Below are positions 48,930 through 57,891 of a stretch of 64,000 nt of DNA, piece after piece. The translations under genes and the position numbers were made by a program. The notes beneath the pieces are model-generated. The model worked only from the letters and a program-made list of their open reading frames with translations, ran no database searches and was not told the origin of the DNA. The DNA is taken from contig NZ_FOOF01000008.1 of NCBI RefSeq assembly GCF_900113115.1, positions 239,293 through 303,292 on the forward strand. Direction: 5' to 3'. The number at the start of each line of letters is the position of its first letter. The first letter of the stretch is position 1. This DNA comes from Duganella sp. CF458. GTDB lineage: Bacteria > Pseudomonadota > Gammaproteobacteria > Burkholderiales > Burkholderiaceae_D.

Positions 48930-50702
48930 ATGAAAGTAAATTTCGCCGTCACGGCGGCTTGTGTGCTTGGCCTTCTTTATTTTGGCCGGGAAGTGTTGCA
49001 ACCCGTCGTAACGGCTCTGGTATTGAGCCTGGCGCTGGCCCCATTGATCCGCACGATGGGCGGCCTGGGGCTATCGCGCGTCAATTCGACCTTTGGCGCA
49101 CTGGCGTTGGTGATCGTGGTGTTCGCCTGTACTTTCGCAATGCTGGGCGCCAATGTACTGGCGCTGACGTCCGACCTGCCGCAATACACCGCCGAGATTC
49201 GCGCCAAATCCAGATCATTGGAAGAACTGGCCCAGCACCCTTTGGCGCGCCTGGCGCCGCAATTGCTGGAAGAACCGCCATCGGCGACGACACTTGAAAC
49301 GGGGCCTCGCCCAGTGCCGGTTGAAATCCGCGAGCACGCCAGCACCAGCGATTCCATTGCCAAGGCAATTGGCGTTGTATCGGGTCCGCTGGGCGAGGCT
49401 TTCCTCGTGCTGGTCCTGATGATCTTCATCTTGCTGGATCGCGAGAACCTGCGGGACCGCGTGCTGCGGCTGGTCGGCCAGCGCGAAGTCAGTCGCACCA
49501 TCAAAGGCCTGGAAGACGCGGCCGAGGGTGTGTCGCGGTTCTTCTTCACCCAGTTGCTGTTGAACCTGACTTTTGGCGTGGTGGTCTCGATTGCGCTCTG
49601 GCTGATCGACATTCCCCATGCCGCGCTGTGGGGAGCACTGTGTGCCGCACTTCGATTTGTACCCTACATTGGCGCGCTGATCGCCGGCGCCGCGATTGCG
49701 CTGTTCGCCGCCGCGGTGGAACCTGGTTGGTCGCTCGCCGTCTATGCCATTGTGGTGTTCATCGTACTTGAGGTGTTCGTTGCCAACGTGATCGAGCCGC
49801 GCGTGTACGGTCATAGCGTTGGCATGTCTCCGCTGGCAGTGATTGTCTCGGCACTGTTCTGGGGAGCGATCTGGGGTCCCTTGGGGCTGCTGCTCTCGAC
49901 ACCGCTGACATTGTGCATCGTGGTCGGCGGCCGTTATATCAAGAGCCTGGAACCGATCAGCATCATGTTTGCCGAATCGCCAAATACCAATGAGGCGCAA
50001 CGCTTCTATCACCGGGTACTGAGCGGCGATGCCAATGCCATTATCGAGGACGCACGCGCCTTCCTGCGGAAGTCGACCCTGGCGCGTTACTGTGACAAAG
50101 TGCTGTTGCCGGGCCTCGGAATGGCAGCGGCAAGCCTGCAGAGTGGCCAGGAAAGCCGCTTGCGCGCTACCGTCGCGATGGTTGCCGATTCGCTCGAAGC
50201 AGGCCAAGCGCCGAGCCGGGCTCGCCGGCGCAAGATATCCATGCTCGACGAAAACGTTGGCGCCCATTTGCGGCACCAGCGCGAGGAGCGCCTGGGACGT
50301 TGGCAAGGCTCGCTGGACGTGCCGGCGCGCTCGGTGATTATCTGCACCTCCATGCCCGGAGTGCGCGAGGAATTCGTGAGCGAGCTGCTGGTACTGGTTT
50401 TCCGCGATGCGAAGCTCGATGCCCGCAGTTTCGTGCTCGATCAGGCAGACCCGGCAGCCGATCCCGGTGCCGACAACCTGGTTTCCACCGTTTTTGTCAC
50501 GTATCCGATCGAGAGCGCGCCGGCCGCCTGGATTGCGGCCGTCACGGAACTGCGCGCCGCCTTGCCGGACGTTCAACTGGTAACGATACGTCCGCGCGAC
50601 GACGTGGGCAACGAGCACGCAACCGTTGCCTCGCACGTTGACCTGGTGCTGCAATCGTTTGAGGAGGCTCTGGCGTTCGTCACCCCAAGCAAAAATGCCT
50701 AG
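48930..50702 (+). CDS. AI-2E family (PerM) transporter with long C-terminal domain
   Basis: A 590-residue membrane protein. Residues 1-345 match the AI-2E/PerM family: several helices, FVPYIGALIAG, EPRVYGHSVGMSPLAVIVSALFWGAIWGPLGLLLSTPLT. About 245 residues follow that the basic family (around 350 residues) does not have; they are soluble and alpha/beta-like (RSVIICTSMPGVREEFVSELL). Members export autoinducer-2 or exchange ions; the role here is unknown. It begins 48 bases after the efflux operon on the same strand. Confidence 0.85.
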   Translation: MKVNFAVTAACVLGLLYFGREVLQPVVTALVLSLALAPLIRTMGGLGLSRVNSTFGALALVIVVFACTFAMLGANVLALTSDLPQYTAEIRAKSRSLEELAQHPLARLAPQLLEEPPSATTLETGPRPVPVEIREHASTSDSIAKAIGVVSGPLGEAFLVLVLMIFILLDRENLRDRVLRLVGQREVSRTIKGLEDAAEGVSRFFFTQLLLNLTFGVVVSIALWLIDIPHAALWGALCAALRFVPYIGALIAGAAIALFAAAVEPGWSLAVYAIVVFIVLEVFVANVIEPRVYGHSVGMSPLAVIVSALFWGAIWGPLGLLLSTPLTLCIVVGGRYIKSLEPISIMFAESPNTNEAQRFYHRVLSGDANAIIEDARAFLRKSTLARYCDKVLLPGLGMAAASLQSGQESRLRATVAMVADSLEAGQAPSRARRRKISMLDENVGAHLRHQREERLGRWQGSLDVPARSVIICTSMPGVREEFVSELLVLVFRDAKLDARSFVLDQADPAADPGADNLVSTVFVTYPIESAPAAWIAAVTELRAALPDVQLVTIRPRDDVGNEHATVASHVDLVLQSFEEALAFVTPSKNA

Positions 50703-50781
50703 AAAGCGCGGCTGGTGCTTGCTTGCGAGGGCAGGGGAGTGCCGGCGAACAGTCTTTGCGGTGCGCCGAAAAAGAGCCGAT

Positions 50782-50799
50782 AATAGCGGCCACGCTATT
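50782..50799 (+). terminator. Stem-loop upstream of the OsmC-YcaO gene
   Basis: AATAGCG and CGCTATT form a perfect seven-base stem with a four-base loop (GCCA), followed by TTGAG. It lies 80 bases after the transporter stop and 26 bases before the OsmC-YcaO ATG. It may be a weak terminator or an operator. Confidence 0.35.
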
Positions 50800-50824
50800 T
50801 TGAGCACTATTTTGGAACATTCCC

Positions 50825-53029
50825 ATGGAAATTAAGGTCAACTTTCTCGATAAGCTTCGCCTGGAAGCTAAATTCGACGATTTCACGGTCATTGCAGACC
50901 AGCCAATCCGCTACAAAGGGGACGGCTCGGCGCCTGGACCGTTTGACTATTTCCTGGCGTCGTCCGCCTTGTGCGCCGCCTATTTTGTGAAGTTGTATTG
51001 CTCAACTCGCAATATTCCAACTGAAAATATCCGCCTGTCGCAGAACAATATTGTCGACCCTGAAAATCGCTACCAGCAGATTTTCAAGATCCAGGTGGAG
51101 CTGCCACCGGATATCTCGGCCAAAGACCGCGAAGGCATTTTGCGCTCCATCGACCGTTGTACCGTGAAAAAAGTGGTGCAGGCCGGCCCGGAATTCATCA
51201 TCGAGGAAGTCGCAAACCTCGACGCCGATGCCCAAGCCTTGCTGACCCTCGACCCGGCGTCCGGCACGAACACCTACATTCCGGGCAAGGACCTGCCGCT
51301 GGAGCAGACCATCGCCAATATGTCCGCTCTCCTGGCGGAACTGGGGATCAAGATCGAAATCGCATCCTGGCGCAATATCGTTCCGAATGTGTGGTCGCTG
51401 CATATCCGTGACGCGCACTCGCCAATGTGCTTCACCAACGGCAAAGGCTCGACCAAGGAAAGCGCGCTGGCCTCGGCACTGGGCGAGTACATCGAACGAA
51501 TCAGCAACAACCACTTCTATGCCGGTGAATTCTGGGGTGAAGACATCGCCAACGCCGACTTTGTGCACTACCCGGACGAGCGCTGGTTCAAGCCCGGCCG
51601 AAAAGATGCACTGCCGGTCGAGATCCTGGACGAATACAGCCGGGAAGTCTACAACCCGGATGGCGAGCTGCGCGGCTCGCACCTGTACGACACCAACTCC
51701 GGCAACACGCAACGCGGCATTTGCTCCTTGCCGTTCGTGAGGCAGTCCGATGGCGAAGTAGTCTACTTCCCAACCAACCTGGTGGAGAACCTTTTCGTCA
51801 GTAACGGCATGAGCGCCGGTAACACGCTGGTCGAGGCGCAAGTGCAATGCCTGTCGGAGATCTTCGAAAGGGCGGTCAAGCGCGAGATCCTGGAAGGCGA
51901 ACTCGCATTGCCGGACGTCCCGCAAGAAGTGCTGGCGAAGTATCCCGGCATCCTGGCCGGCATCAAAGGCCTGGAAGAACAAGGCTTCCCGGTATTGGTC
52001 AAGGATGCGTCGCTCGGCGGAACCTACCCGGTCATGTGCGTGACGCTGATGAATCCGCGCACCGGCGGCGTGTTCGCCTCGTTTGGCGCGCATCCAAGCT
52101 TTGAGGTCGCGCTCGAGCGCAGCCTTACCGAACTGCTCCAGGGGCGCAGCTTTGAAGGCCTGAACGATCTGCCGCGCCCGACGTTCGTCAGTAACGCCGT
52201 GACCGAGCCAAATAACTTTGTCGAACATTTCATCGATTCCAGCGGCATCGTGTCCTGGCGCTTCTTCAGCGCCAAATCGGACTTCGATTTCGTCGAATGG
52301 GATTTCTCCGGCCAGGGCGAAAACTCCAATGCCGAAGAAGCCGCAACCTTGTTCGGCATCCTCAAAGACCTGGGCAAGGAATCCTATATGGCGGTCTACG
52401 ACCAGTTGGGCGCCACTGCATGCCGCATCCTGGTGCCCGGCTATTCGGAAATCTACCCGGTGGAAGACCTGATCTGGGATAACACCAACAAGGCCCTCCA
52501 GTTCCGCAGCGACATCCTGAACCTGCATCGCCTGGATGATGAAAGCCTTGAAGCGCTGCTTGATCGCCTGGAAAACAGCGAGCTCGATGAATACGGCGAC
52601 ATCGCCACCTTGATCGGCATCGAATTCGACGAGAACACCGTTTGGGGACAGCTTACCGTTCTCGAATTGCGGCTGCTGATCAACCTGGCCCTGAACGAAT
52701 ACGAAGCGGCGCAAGAGCTGGTGGAAGCCTTCCTGCAGTACAACGACAACACGCTGGATCGCGGATTGTTCTACCAGGCCCTGAGCGCGGTATTGGAGGT
52801 GCTGCTGGACGAAGAGATGGAACTGGACGATTACGTCGTCAACTTCCGCCGCATGTTCGGCGACGAGAAGATGGACGCTGTGATTGGCTCGGTCAACGGC
52901 AGCGTGCGATTCCACGGCCTGACCCCAACCAGCATGAAGCTGGAGGGGCTCGACAGGCACCAGCGCAAGATCGACAGCTACCGGAAGCTGCACGCGGCTC
53001 GCGCCAAGGCCGCGGCCAAGTCCAGTTAA
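50825..53029 (+). CDS. ycaO: OsmC domain / YcaO domain fusion protein
   Basis: A 734-residue protein. The first 150 residues are OsmC-like (KVNFLDKLRLEAKF, SALCAAYFVKLYC with a resolving-type cysteine). The YcaO domain follows (about 170-560), with the ATP-binding elements KESALASALGEYIERISNN and EAQVQCLSEIFERAVK. The C-terminal 130 residues are helical and TPR-like. YcaO of E. coli assists RimO in methylthiolating ribosomal protein S12, and other YcaO proteins activate peptide backbones. No precursor peptide is seen nearby, so the housekeeping role is more likely. Confidence 0.9.
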   Translation: MEIKVNFLDKLRLEAKFDDFTVIADQPIRYKGDGSAPGPFDYFLASSALCAAYFVKLYCSTRNIPTENIRLSQNNIVDPENRYQQIFKIQVELPPDISAKDREGILRSIDRCTVKKVVQAGPEFIIEEVANLDADAQALLTLDPASGTNTYIPGKDLPLEQTIANMSALLAELGIKIEIASWRNIVPNVWSLHIRDAHSPMCFTNGKGSTKESALASALGEYIERISNNHFYAGEFWGEDIANADFVHYPDERWFKPGRKDALPVEILDEYSREVYNPDGELRGSHLYDTNSGNTQRGICSLPFVRQSDGEVVYFPTNLVENLFVSNGMSAGNTLVEAQVQCLSEIFERAVKREILEGELALPDVPQEVLAKYPGILAGIKGLEEQGFPVLVKDASLGGTYPVMCVTLMNPRTGGVFASFGAHPSFEVALERSLTELLQGRSFEGLNDLPRPTFVSNAVTEPNNFVEHFIDSSGIVSWRFFSAKSDFDFVEWDFSGQGENSNAEEAATLFGILKDLGKESYMAVYDQLGATACRILVPGYSEIYPVEDLIWDNTNKALQFRSDILNLHRLDDESLEALLDRLENSELDEYGDIATLIGIEFDENTVWGQLTVLELRLLINLALNEYEAAQELVEAFLQYNDNTLDRGLFYQALSAVLEVLLDEEMELDDYVVNFRRMFGDEKMDAVIGSVNGSVRFHGLTPTSMKLEGLDRHQRKIDSYRKLHAARAKAAAKSS

Positions 53030-54003
53030 GCCCGGGCCGGAAGACAACCAAGGCTGCCAAGCGTGCGGGCGAGGGCGGTTTCCAGCGGCGTATGCGGTTC
53101 GGTGCCCAGCACCTGCCGCAGCTGCTGGTTCTCCATCCGGACGGCATGCTGCCACAAATAGCGCATCTCCATCATTTCGCGTAAAGTCTCGTTGAACGGC
53201 GCCGCGAGGCGAATCATCCACCAGGGGAATGCCTTCAGCTTTGGCGCCTTTGCACCATGCGATGCGACCACGCGCTGGATCGCACGGCCAAACTCGGTGC
53301 CGTCACGGTCCCAGTAACCAGCCATGTGATAGCTTGCGAAGCCGGGCAGTTTGTCGCGCATATCGAGCAACGCAAGCATCGTGGCCGCGACATCGGGCAA
53401 GTAGGCATATTGGTGGCCGACACCTGGTGCGCCGGGCAATTTGACTTCGGCCGGCACTGCGCCAGGCTGGATCATGCCTTGGGAAAGCCAGTTGTTGCGG
53501 GCGCCCGGCCCAAAGAAGTCGCCTGCACGGACGATGATGACGCGAACCTTTCCTTGCACGCTGGCTTCTTGCAGGCGCCTTTCCATCTCCACCCGAATTT
53601 TGCCTTTGCGCGTAAGAGGGCGCTGCAACGAATCTTCATGCAGCACAGGGAAAGCATCGGGACCGTAGTTATAGACAGTTCCCGGCAGGACGATGGTTGC
53701 CCCCTGCGCAGCCGCCGCAGCGATGGAGTTGTCGATCATTGGCAAAACCTGCTTGCCCCAGCCGCGATAGCCCGGCGGATTGACGGCATGGACGATCACT
53801 GAACAACCCTCCGACGCCCTGGCGACATCCAGGGCGTTCATCGCATCGCCATCGACCCATTCGACACCGTCAGCCGTGCGGTTTGCCACGCCAAGTCCGC
53901 GTTTCAGCGCGCGGACGGTCCAGCCTTGTGCCACGAGCTGGCGCAGCATTTCGCCACCGATTCCGCCGCTCGCGCCCAGGACCAATGCAGTTTTTGCTTT
54001 CAT
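53026..54003 (-). CDS. NAD(P)-dependent epimerase/dehydratase (atypical SDR)
   Basis: A 325-residue Rossmann protein. VLGASGGIGGEMLRQLVAQG binds the cofactor; YNYGPDAFPVLHED and RAGDFFGPGARNNW are typical extended-SDR landmarks. The ATG at 54003 has GGAG upstream. It converges on the OsmC-YcaO gene with overlapping stops and is divergent from a LysR regulator, which probably controls it. Substrate unknown. Confidence 0.88.
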   Translation of the reverse strand: MKAKTALVLGASGGIGGEMLRQLVAQGWTVRALKRGLGVANRTADGVEWVDGDAMNALDVARASEGCSVIVHAVNPPGYRGWGKQVLPMIDNSIAAAAAQGATIVLPGTVYNYGPDAFPVLHEDSLQRPLTRKGKIRVEMERRLQEASVQGKVRVIIVRAGDFFGPGARNNWLSQGMIQPGAVPAEVKLPGAPGVGHQYAYLPDVAATMLALLDMRDKLPGFASYHMAGYWDRDGTEFGRAIQRVVASHGAKAPKLKAFPWWMIRLAAPFNETLREMMEMRYLWQHAVRMENQQLRQVLGTEPHTPLETALARTLGSLGCLPARA

Positions 54004-54086
54004 GATTTGCTCCGTAAAGTTGACTATGGAGCAAATTATGGCCAAACTCTGGCTAAACGAAAATCCCCCAAAACCTTGCATCAGCT

Positions 54087-54100
54087 ATACAACTTTGTAT
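54087..54100. promoter_or_regulatory. Palindrome overlapping the LysR start codon
   Basis: ATACAA-CT-TTGTAT is a perfect inverted repeat. Its last two bases are the first two of the LysR ATG at 54099. It has the ATAC/GTAT look of LysR boxes, with spacing one base short of the classical form. Autorepression by blocking translation initiation or transcription is possible. Confidence 0.4.
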
Positions 54101-55001
54101 GACAAACTCGATTCCTTGGGACTTGTACCGAACCTTCCTGCACGTTTTGAACGCCCAGTCGCTATCCGGCGCCGCACGATCCCTGGGCCTGACGCAGCCG
54201 ACAGCCGGCCGCCACATTTCCGAATTGGAATCCGGCCTGGGCTTGGTGCTGTTCACGCGCTCCCAAACCGGATTGCAGCCAACTGACGCCGCGCTGCAAT
54301 TGCGGGCGCAACTCGAAGAAATGCAGCACGCCGCAGCCGCGATAGAACGCAGCGCCCATGGCCACAACGCGGTTCGCGGAGCGGTCCGGATTTCAGCGAG
54401 CGACGTCGTTGGAGTGGAAATCCTGCCATCGATCCTGGCGCCGCTGCGCTCCAGATATCCCGAACTGGCCATCGAACTCGTTCTCAGCGACGCCGTCCAG
54501 GACTTGCTCGGCCGCGAGGTCGACATTGCCGTGCGCATGACGCAGCCGCAGCAGGATCTGTTGCTCGCCCAGCGCGTCGGAGACGTCACTCTGGGGTTCT
54601 ATGCGCATAAGGAGTACCTGGCGGCGCAAGGTGAGCCGAAATCGCTGACGGATCTGACACGCCACAGCCTGATCGGATTTGATATGGAGACGCCATTCCT
54701 GAGGGCGGCCGGCGCCAGCTTGGGCGGATGGAAGCGTGAAGGGTTCGCATACCGATGCGACAGTAACCTGGCCCAGATGGCGCTGGTGCGCGCCGGCGCA
54801 GGAATTGGCGTGTACCAGTCCGGCCTGGCGGATCGAGAGAAGAACCTGGTTCGCGTCCTTAAAAAAGAAATGAACATGGGGATGACGACCTGGGTAACCA
54901 TGCATTCAGACCTGCGGCACAGTGCGCGCTGCAAGACGGTATTTGACGCATTGGTGAGCGGCTTGAAGGATATCTGGTCTAAAAACGGCACATCTGATTA
55001 A
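54099..55001 (+). CDS. LysR family transcriptional regulator
   Basis: A 300-residue LysR protein with the helix-turn-helix in AQSLSGAARSLGLTQPTAGR (residues 18-40). The effector domain follows from about 90. It is divergent from the epimerase gene, so it is the likely regulator of that gene. No clear ribosome-binding site stands before the ATG, which instead overlaps a palindrome. Confidence 0.9.
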   Translation: MTNSIPWDLYRTFLHVLNAQSLSGAARSLGLTQPTAGRHISELESGLGLVLFTRSQTGLQPTDAALQLRAQLEEMQHAAAAIERSAHGHNAVRGAVRISASDVVGVEILPSILAPLRSRYPELAIELVLSDAVQDLLGREVDIAVRMTQPQQDLLLAQRVGDVTLGFYAHKEYLAAQGEPKSLTDLTRHSLIGFDMETPFLRAAGASLGGWKREGFAYRCDSNLAQMALVRAGAGIGVYQSGLADREKNLVRVLKKEMNMGMTTWVTMHSDLRHSARCKTVFDALVSGLKDIWSKNGTSD

Positions 55002-55009
55002 ACGCACAC

Positions 55010-56488
55010 TCAACCGACGCTTTCCAGCAAGCCGCGCTGCCACAGCCAGGTGGCGATGCGCTGGGCCTTGTGGCTGGGCATGCCGGCGGCCAGCTGGCGC
55101 AGTAGCTGGGCCAGTGGCAGCGGTTGCGCCAGCCTGGTCAAGTGCGGGAACAATGCCTCGTTTTCCAGGAAGGCCAACGGCCGCTCCAGATGGGGGTGGT
55201 CGAGCGCCGTGTGCAGGCACACCCGGTCGTCAACCACGCACGGCAACTGGACAATCGCGGCGCCGCCATGCAAGCGCAATGGCAGGGCAGGGTTGAAGGC
55301 GGCCAAAGGTTTGAGTTCCGGCGGCTGGTAGCCTGCCAGTCGGACACGCTCTATGGACAGCGCGGCAAGCAGTTCCTGGGGCAGCTTGCCATCGGCGCTG
55401 GCTTCGTAGTGCGCTCGAGCCTGCCAGAAGGGCTCGCCGGCGCACCAGGCCTGGCCATAATACGCTTCGGTCCAGTGCGCGTGGCGCGCGCAAGCCTCCA
55501 CCAGCCGGCCCTCGAAAAAGCGCCGAGCCAGCGCGTGGCTGCCGGTGCCGTCGTCGCCCAGCATGGTGTGCAAGGCCACCGCTGCCTGCAGCGAAAAACG
55601 CATGGCCTTCTCCACGCCGGACGAAGAAACCGGATCGAGCGCAAAGGCCGCGTCGCCCAGCTTCAGGCGGCCGTCCTGCCAGCAGTCTGCGGCCAGGTAA
55701 GGCGTGGCCGAGCACATTTGCACCTGCCCCAGCAAGGGCAGTCCGGCCGCGGCGGGCAGCAGCCGGCTGGCAGCGCAGGCGGCGCGCAGGCGGGCCTCGG
55801 GACTGGCCGCCCCTGCCTGGCGGGCCGCCTTCGGATCGCAGAGCAGCATCAGCCGATAGCGCCGGCCAGGCAGGCAGCCAGCCCACAGCCAACCGTGCTC
55901 CAGCGCTTCGACCAGGGTGGTGCCGTCCAGCTCCGTCAGGGCCGACTGGTCAACCTCGCCCCACAAGGCCGCCAGGCGGGGAGCACAGTCGACGCGAGAC
56001 GCCGCGCTGCGCCCGCATGCGTCGAGGATGAAGCGGGCTCGCACCTGGCGGCTGCGGGATTCCCCGCACAGCAAGCTGACGTGCCAGTCGCCCGCCGCGC
56101 CGTTCAGGTGCAGCAGGCGGGCCGGCTGTTCCACTTCGATACCGCGGCGCTGCGCCAACGCCAGCAGGGCCGCGTCGAAGCGGCCCCGGTCGACGATGGC
56201 CGAACCGGCTTGCTGCAGCAGGTCCGGTTCACGGCTGCGCCACAGCACCCGGCTGCCGGCGTGGGCGACGTGCGGTACCGCCGCCAGTGCGTCGTTGGCA
56301 TCCAGCAGTTCGATGATATTGCGCACGCCAGCCGTGAGGACCTCACCGACCTGGGCGCGCGGCCAGATGGCGCTGCGCTCGACCAGCAGTACGCGGTGGC
56401 CCAGCTGCTGCAGGCGTAGCGCAGCGCTGACGCCGGCCGGGCCGGCACCGACCACCAACGCGTCGAACGTACAATCTCCGTCGCGCAT
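55010..56488 (-). CDS. LodB/QhpG-like FAD-dependent tailoring oxidoreductase
   Basis: A 492-residue flavoprotein. FDALVVGAGPAGVSAALRL binds FAD near residue 6, GEVLTAGVRN follows, and LKLGDAAFALDPVSSSGVEKA (near 280) is the second FAD motif of the tryptophan halogenase/LodB type. LodB and QhpG modify a tryptophan of their partner quinoprotein during cofactor formation, and this protein lies last in an operon with LodA-like proteins. The start with MRDGDC is chosen because residues further upstream only overlap the maturase. Five bases separate it from the maturase. Confidence 0.78.
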   Translation of the reverse strand: MRDGDCTFDALVVGAGPAGVSAALRLQQLGHRVLLVERSAIWPRAQVGEVLTAGVRNIIELLDANDALAAVPHVAHAGSRVLWRSREPDLLQQAGSAIVDRGRFDAALLALAQRRGIEVEQPARLLHLNGAAGDWHVSLLCGESRSRQVRARFILDACGRSAASRVDCAPRLAALWGEVDQSALTELDGTTLVEALEHGWLWAGCLPGRRYRLMLLCDPKAARQAGAASPEARLRAACAASRLLPAAAGLPLLGQVQMCSATPYLAADCWQDGRLKLGDAAFALDPVSSSGVEKAMRFSLQAAVALHTMLGDDGTGSHALARRFFEGRLVEACARHAHWTEAYYGQAWCAGEPFWQARAHYEASADGKLPQELLAALSIERVRLAGYQPPELKPLAAFNPALPLRLHGGAAIVQLPCVVDDRVCLHTALDHPHLERPLAFLENEALFPHLTRLAQPLPLAQLLRQLAAGMPSHKAQRIATWLWQRGLLESVG

Positions 56489-56493
56489 CGGAC

Positions 56494-57891
56494 TTAGTCC
56501 GGCTGGCCGGCCGGCGCCGCAAACCAGTCCGGCACCAGGTGGCTCAAGCGTTGGTGCGCGCCTATCGTGTAGTGCAGCCAGCCACGAATGTAGTCGCAGG
56601 CGCTGCGCCCACGTGCCAGCACCTCGTGGTGGCAGCCGCCACCGCACAAGTAGCGTGCCCAGCAGTTCGAGCAGGGCTGCTGCTGGTGCACATGGCGTTC
56701 GCGCAGCCAGATCGCCTGGCGGGCGCGGTCAACCCCGTCTTTCAGCGAGCCCATGGCACCTTGCTCGTCGCCGACGAAGCGGTGGCAGGCCGACAACTCG
56801 CCGTCGGCCGAGACGCCAAAGTAGCCCGCGCCGGCGCCGCAGGGGTAGGGCCGGTGCGTGCCGCGCTGCAGTTCGCGCAGCGCGTTCTGCATGTTCATGA
56901 AGGGATAACGGCGGCCCTGCAGCACGTTCTGTTCGAAAGCCAGGCCGCAGGCGATCATCGCCTCCAGCATCTCGGCCAGCTCGGCTTCGCCCATTTCGGC
57001 ACGGCCGTTGGCGGCGCGCAGCAACGGTGAAAAGCCGACGCTGTGGAAGCCCATGCCGATGAACATATCGAGCGTGCCAAGCAGGTTCAGGTTGAATGGC
57101 GTAACCGTGACGCGCGCCGACACTTGCATCCGGCGCTGCGTTGCCAGCAGTGGTGCAATGCGTTCAAGGATGCGGTCGAAGGACCCCTTGCCGCCCTTGA
57201 AGGGGCGCAGCCGGTTGTGCTGTTCGGCCGCACCGTCCAAACTGACCGTAACGGCGAAGCCGTGCTGTTCGAAGAAGTCGGCGTCGTCGGGTCGCAGCAA
57301 GGTGCCGTTGGTGGTGATCGAAAACCGGCAATCGACCTGGCGCAGCGCCGCCTGCCGGCTGGCGTAGTCGGTCACGCTGCGCAGCACCGCGCGGTTCGAC
57401 AGCGGTTCGCCGCCCATGAAGGCCAAGTTGACTTTGGCGCCAGGCGCCGCCTGCGACAGCAGCAGGTCCACCGCCTGGAGCGCCTGGTGCTCCTCCATGC
57501 TCTTGGCCTTGTCGCCGAACTCGCCCTGCTGGGCATAGCAATAAGTACAACCGAGGTTGCACTTTTGCGCGATCGCCAGCGACAGCGCGTGCAACGGCGG
57601 CGCGGCCAGCGGGGTGTCGTCGATCAGCGCCTCGGCACGCAGGCCGCAGCTGTCGACCAGGCCTTGCAGCAAGGCCGGATCGTCACTGCCCAGCGCCGCG
57701 CGGAACTGCTCGGTCAGCGCGGGCGGCAGGTGGTACAGGCGCGTGCCGTTGACCATCAACAGCTGCGCACCCTGGGCGTCGTCGACCAGGTGGGCGTGGC
57801 GCTGGCGCGGCCGCGAGGCCGCTGCGATGCGGCGGCTCAGGGCTCGTGCCAGGGCGGCTGGCGGCGCGTCGGCCATGGCATCAGGATTCAT
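56494..57891 (-). CDS. Radical SAM/SPASM peptide maturase
   Basis: A 465-residue radical SAM protein. CNLGCTYCYAQQ (near residue 110) binds the SAM cluster. MGGEPLSNRAVL and the SPASM cysteines (CGAGAGYFGVS, ACHRFVG, CSNCWARYLCGGGCHHE, CDYIRGW; about 345-440) bind auxiliary clusters. This is the layout of QhpD/PeaB and thioether-forming maturases. It begins at the ATG at 57891, with AAGGA upstream, and overlaps the LodA C-domain gene by 11 bases. Partner substrates are probably the neighbouring LodA-like proteins. Confidence 0.85.
   Translation of the reverse strand: MNPDAMADAPPAALARALSRRIAAASRPRQRHAHLVDDAQGAQLLMVNGTRLYHLPPALTEQFRAALGSDDPALLQGLVDSCGLRAEALIDDTPLAAPPLHALSLAIAQKCNLGCTYCYAQQGEFGDKAKSMEEHQALQAVDLLLSQAAPGAKVNLAFMGGEPLSNRAVLRSVTDYASRQAALRQVDCRFSITTNGTLLRPDDADFFEQHGFAVTVSLDGAAEQHNRLRPFKGGKGSFDRILERIAPLLATQRRMQVSARVTVTPFNLNLLGTLDMFIGMGFHSVGFSPLLRAANGRAEMGEAELAEMLEAMIACGLAFEQNVLQGRRYPFMNMQNALRELQRGTHRPYPCGAGAGYFGVSADGELSACHRFVGDEQGAMGSLKDGVDRARQAIWLRERHVHQQQPCSNCWARYLCGGGCHHEVLARGRSACDYIRGWLHYTIGAHQRLSHLVPDWFAAPAGQPD

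Noticed and set aside
50825..53029. A YcaO-type peptide natural-product cluster around the OsmC-YcaO gene
   Set aside because: No precursor peptide, cyclodehydratase partner or dedicated protease nearby; the fused OsmC form is a common housekeeping protein.
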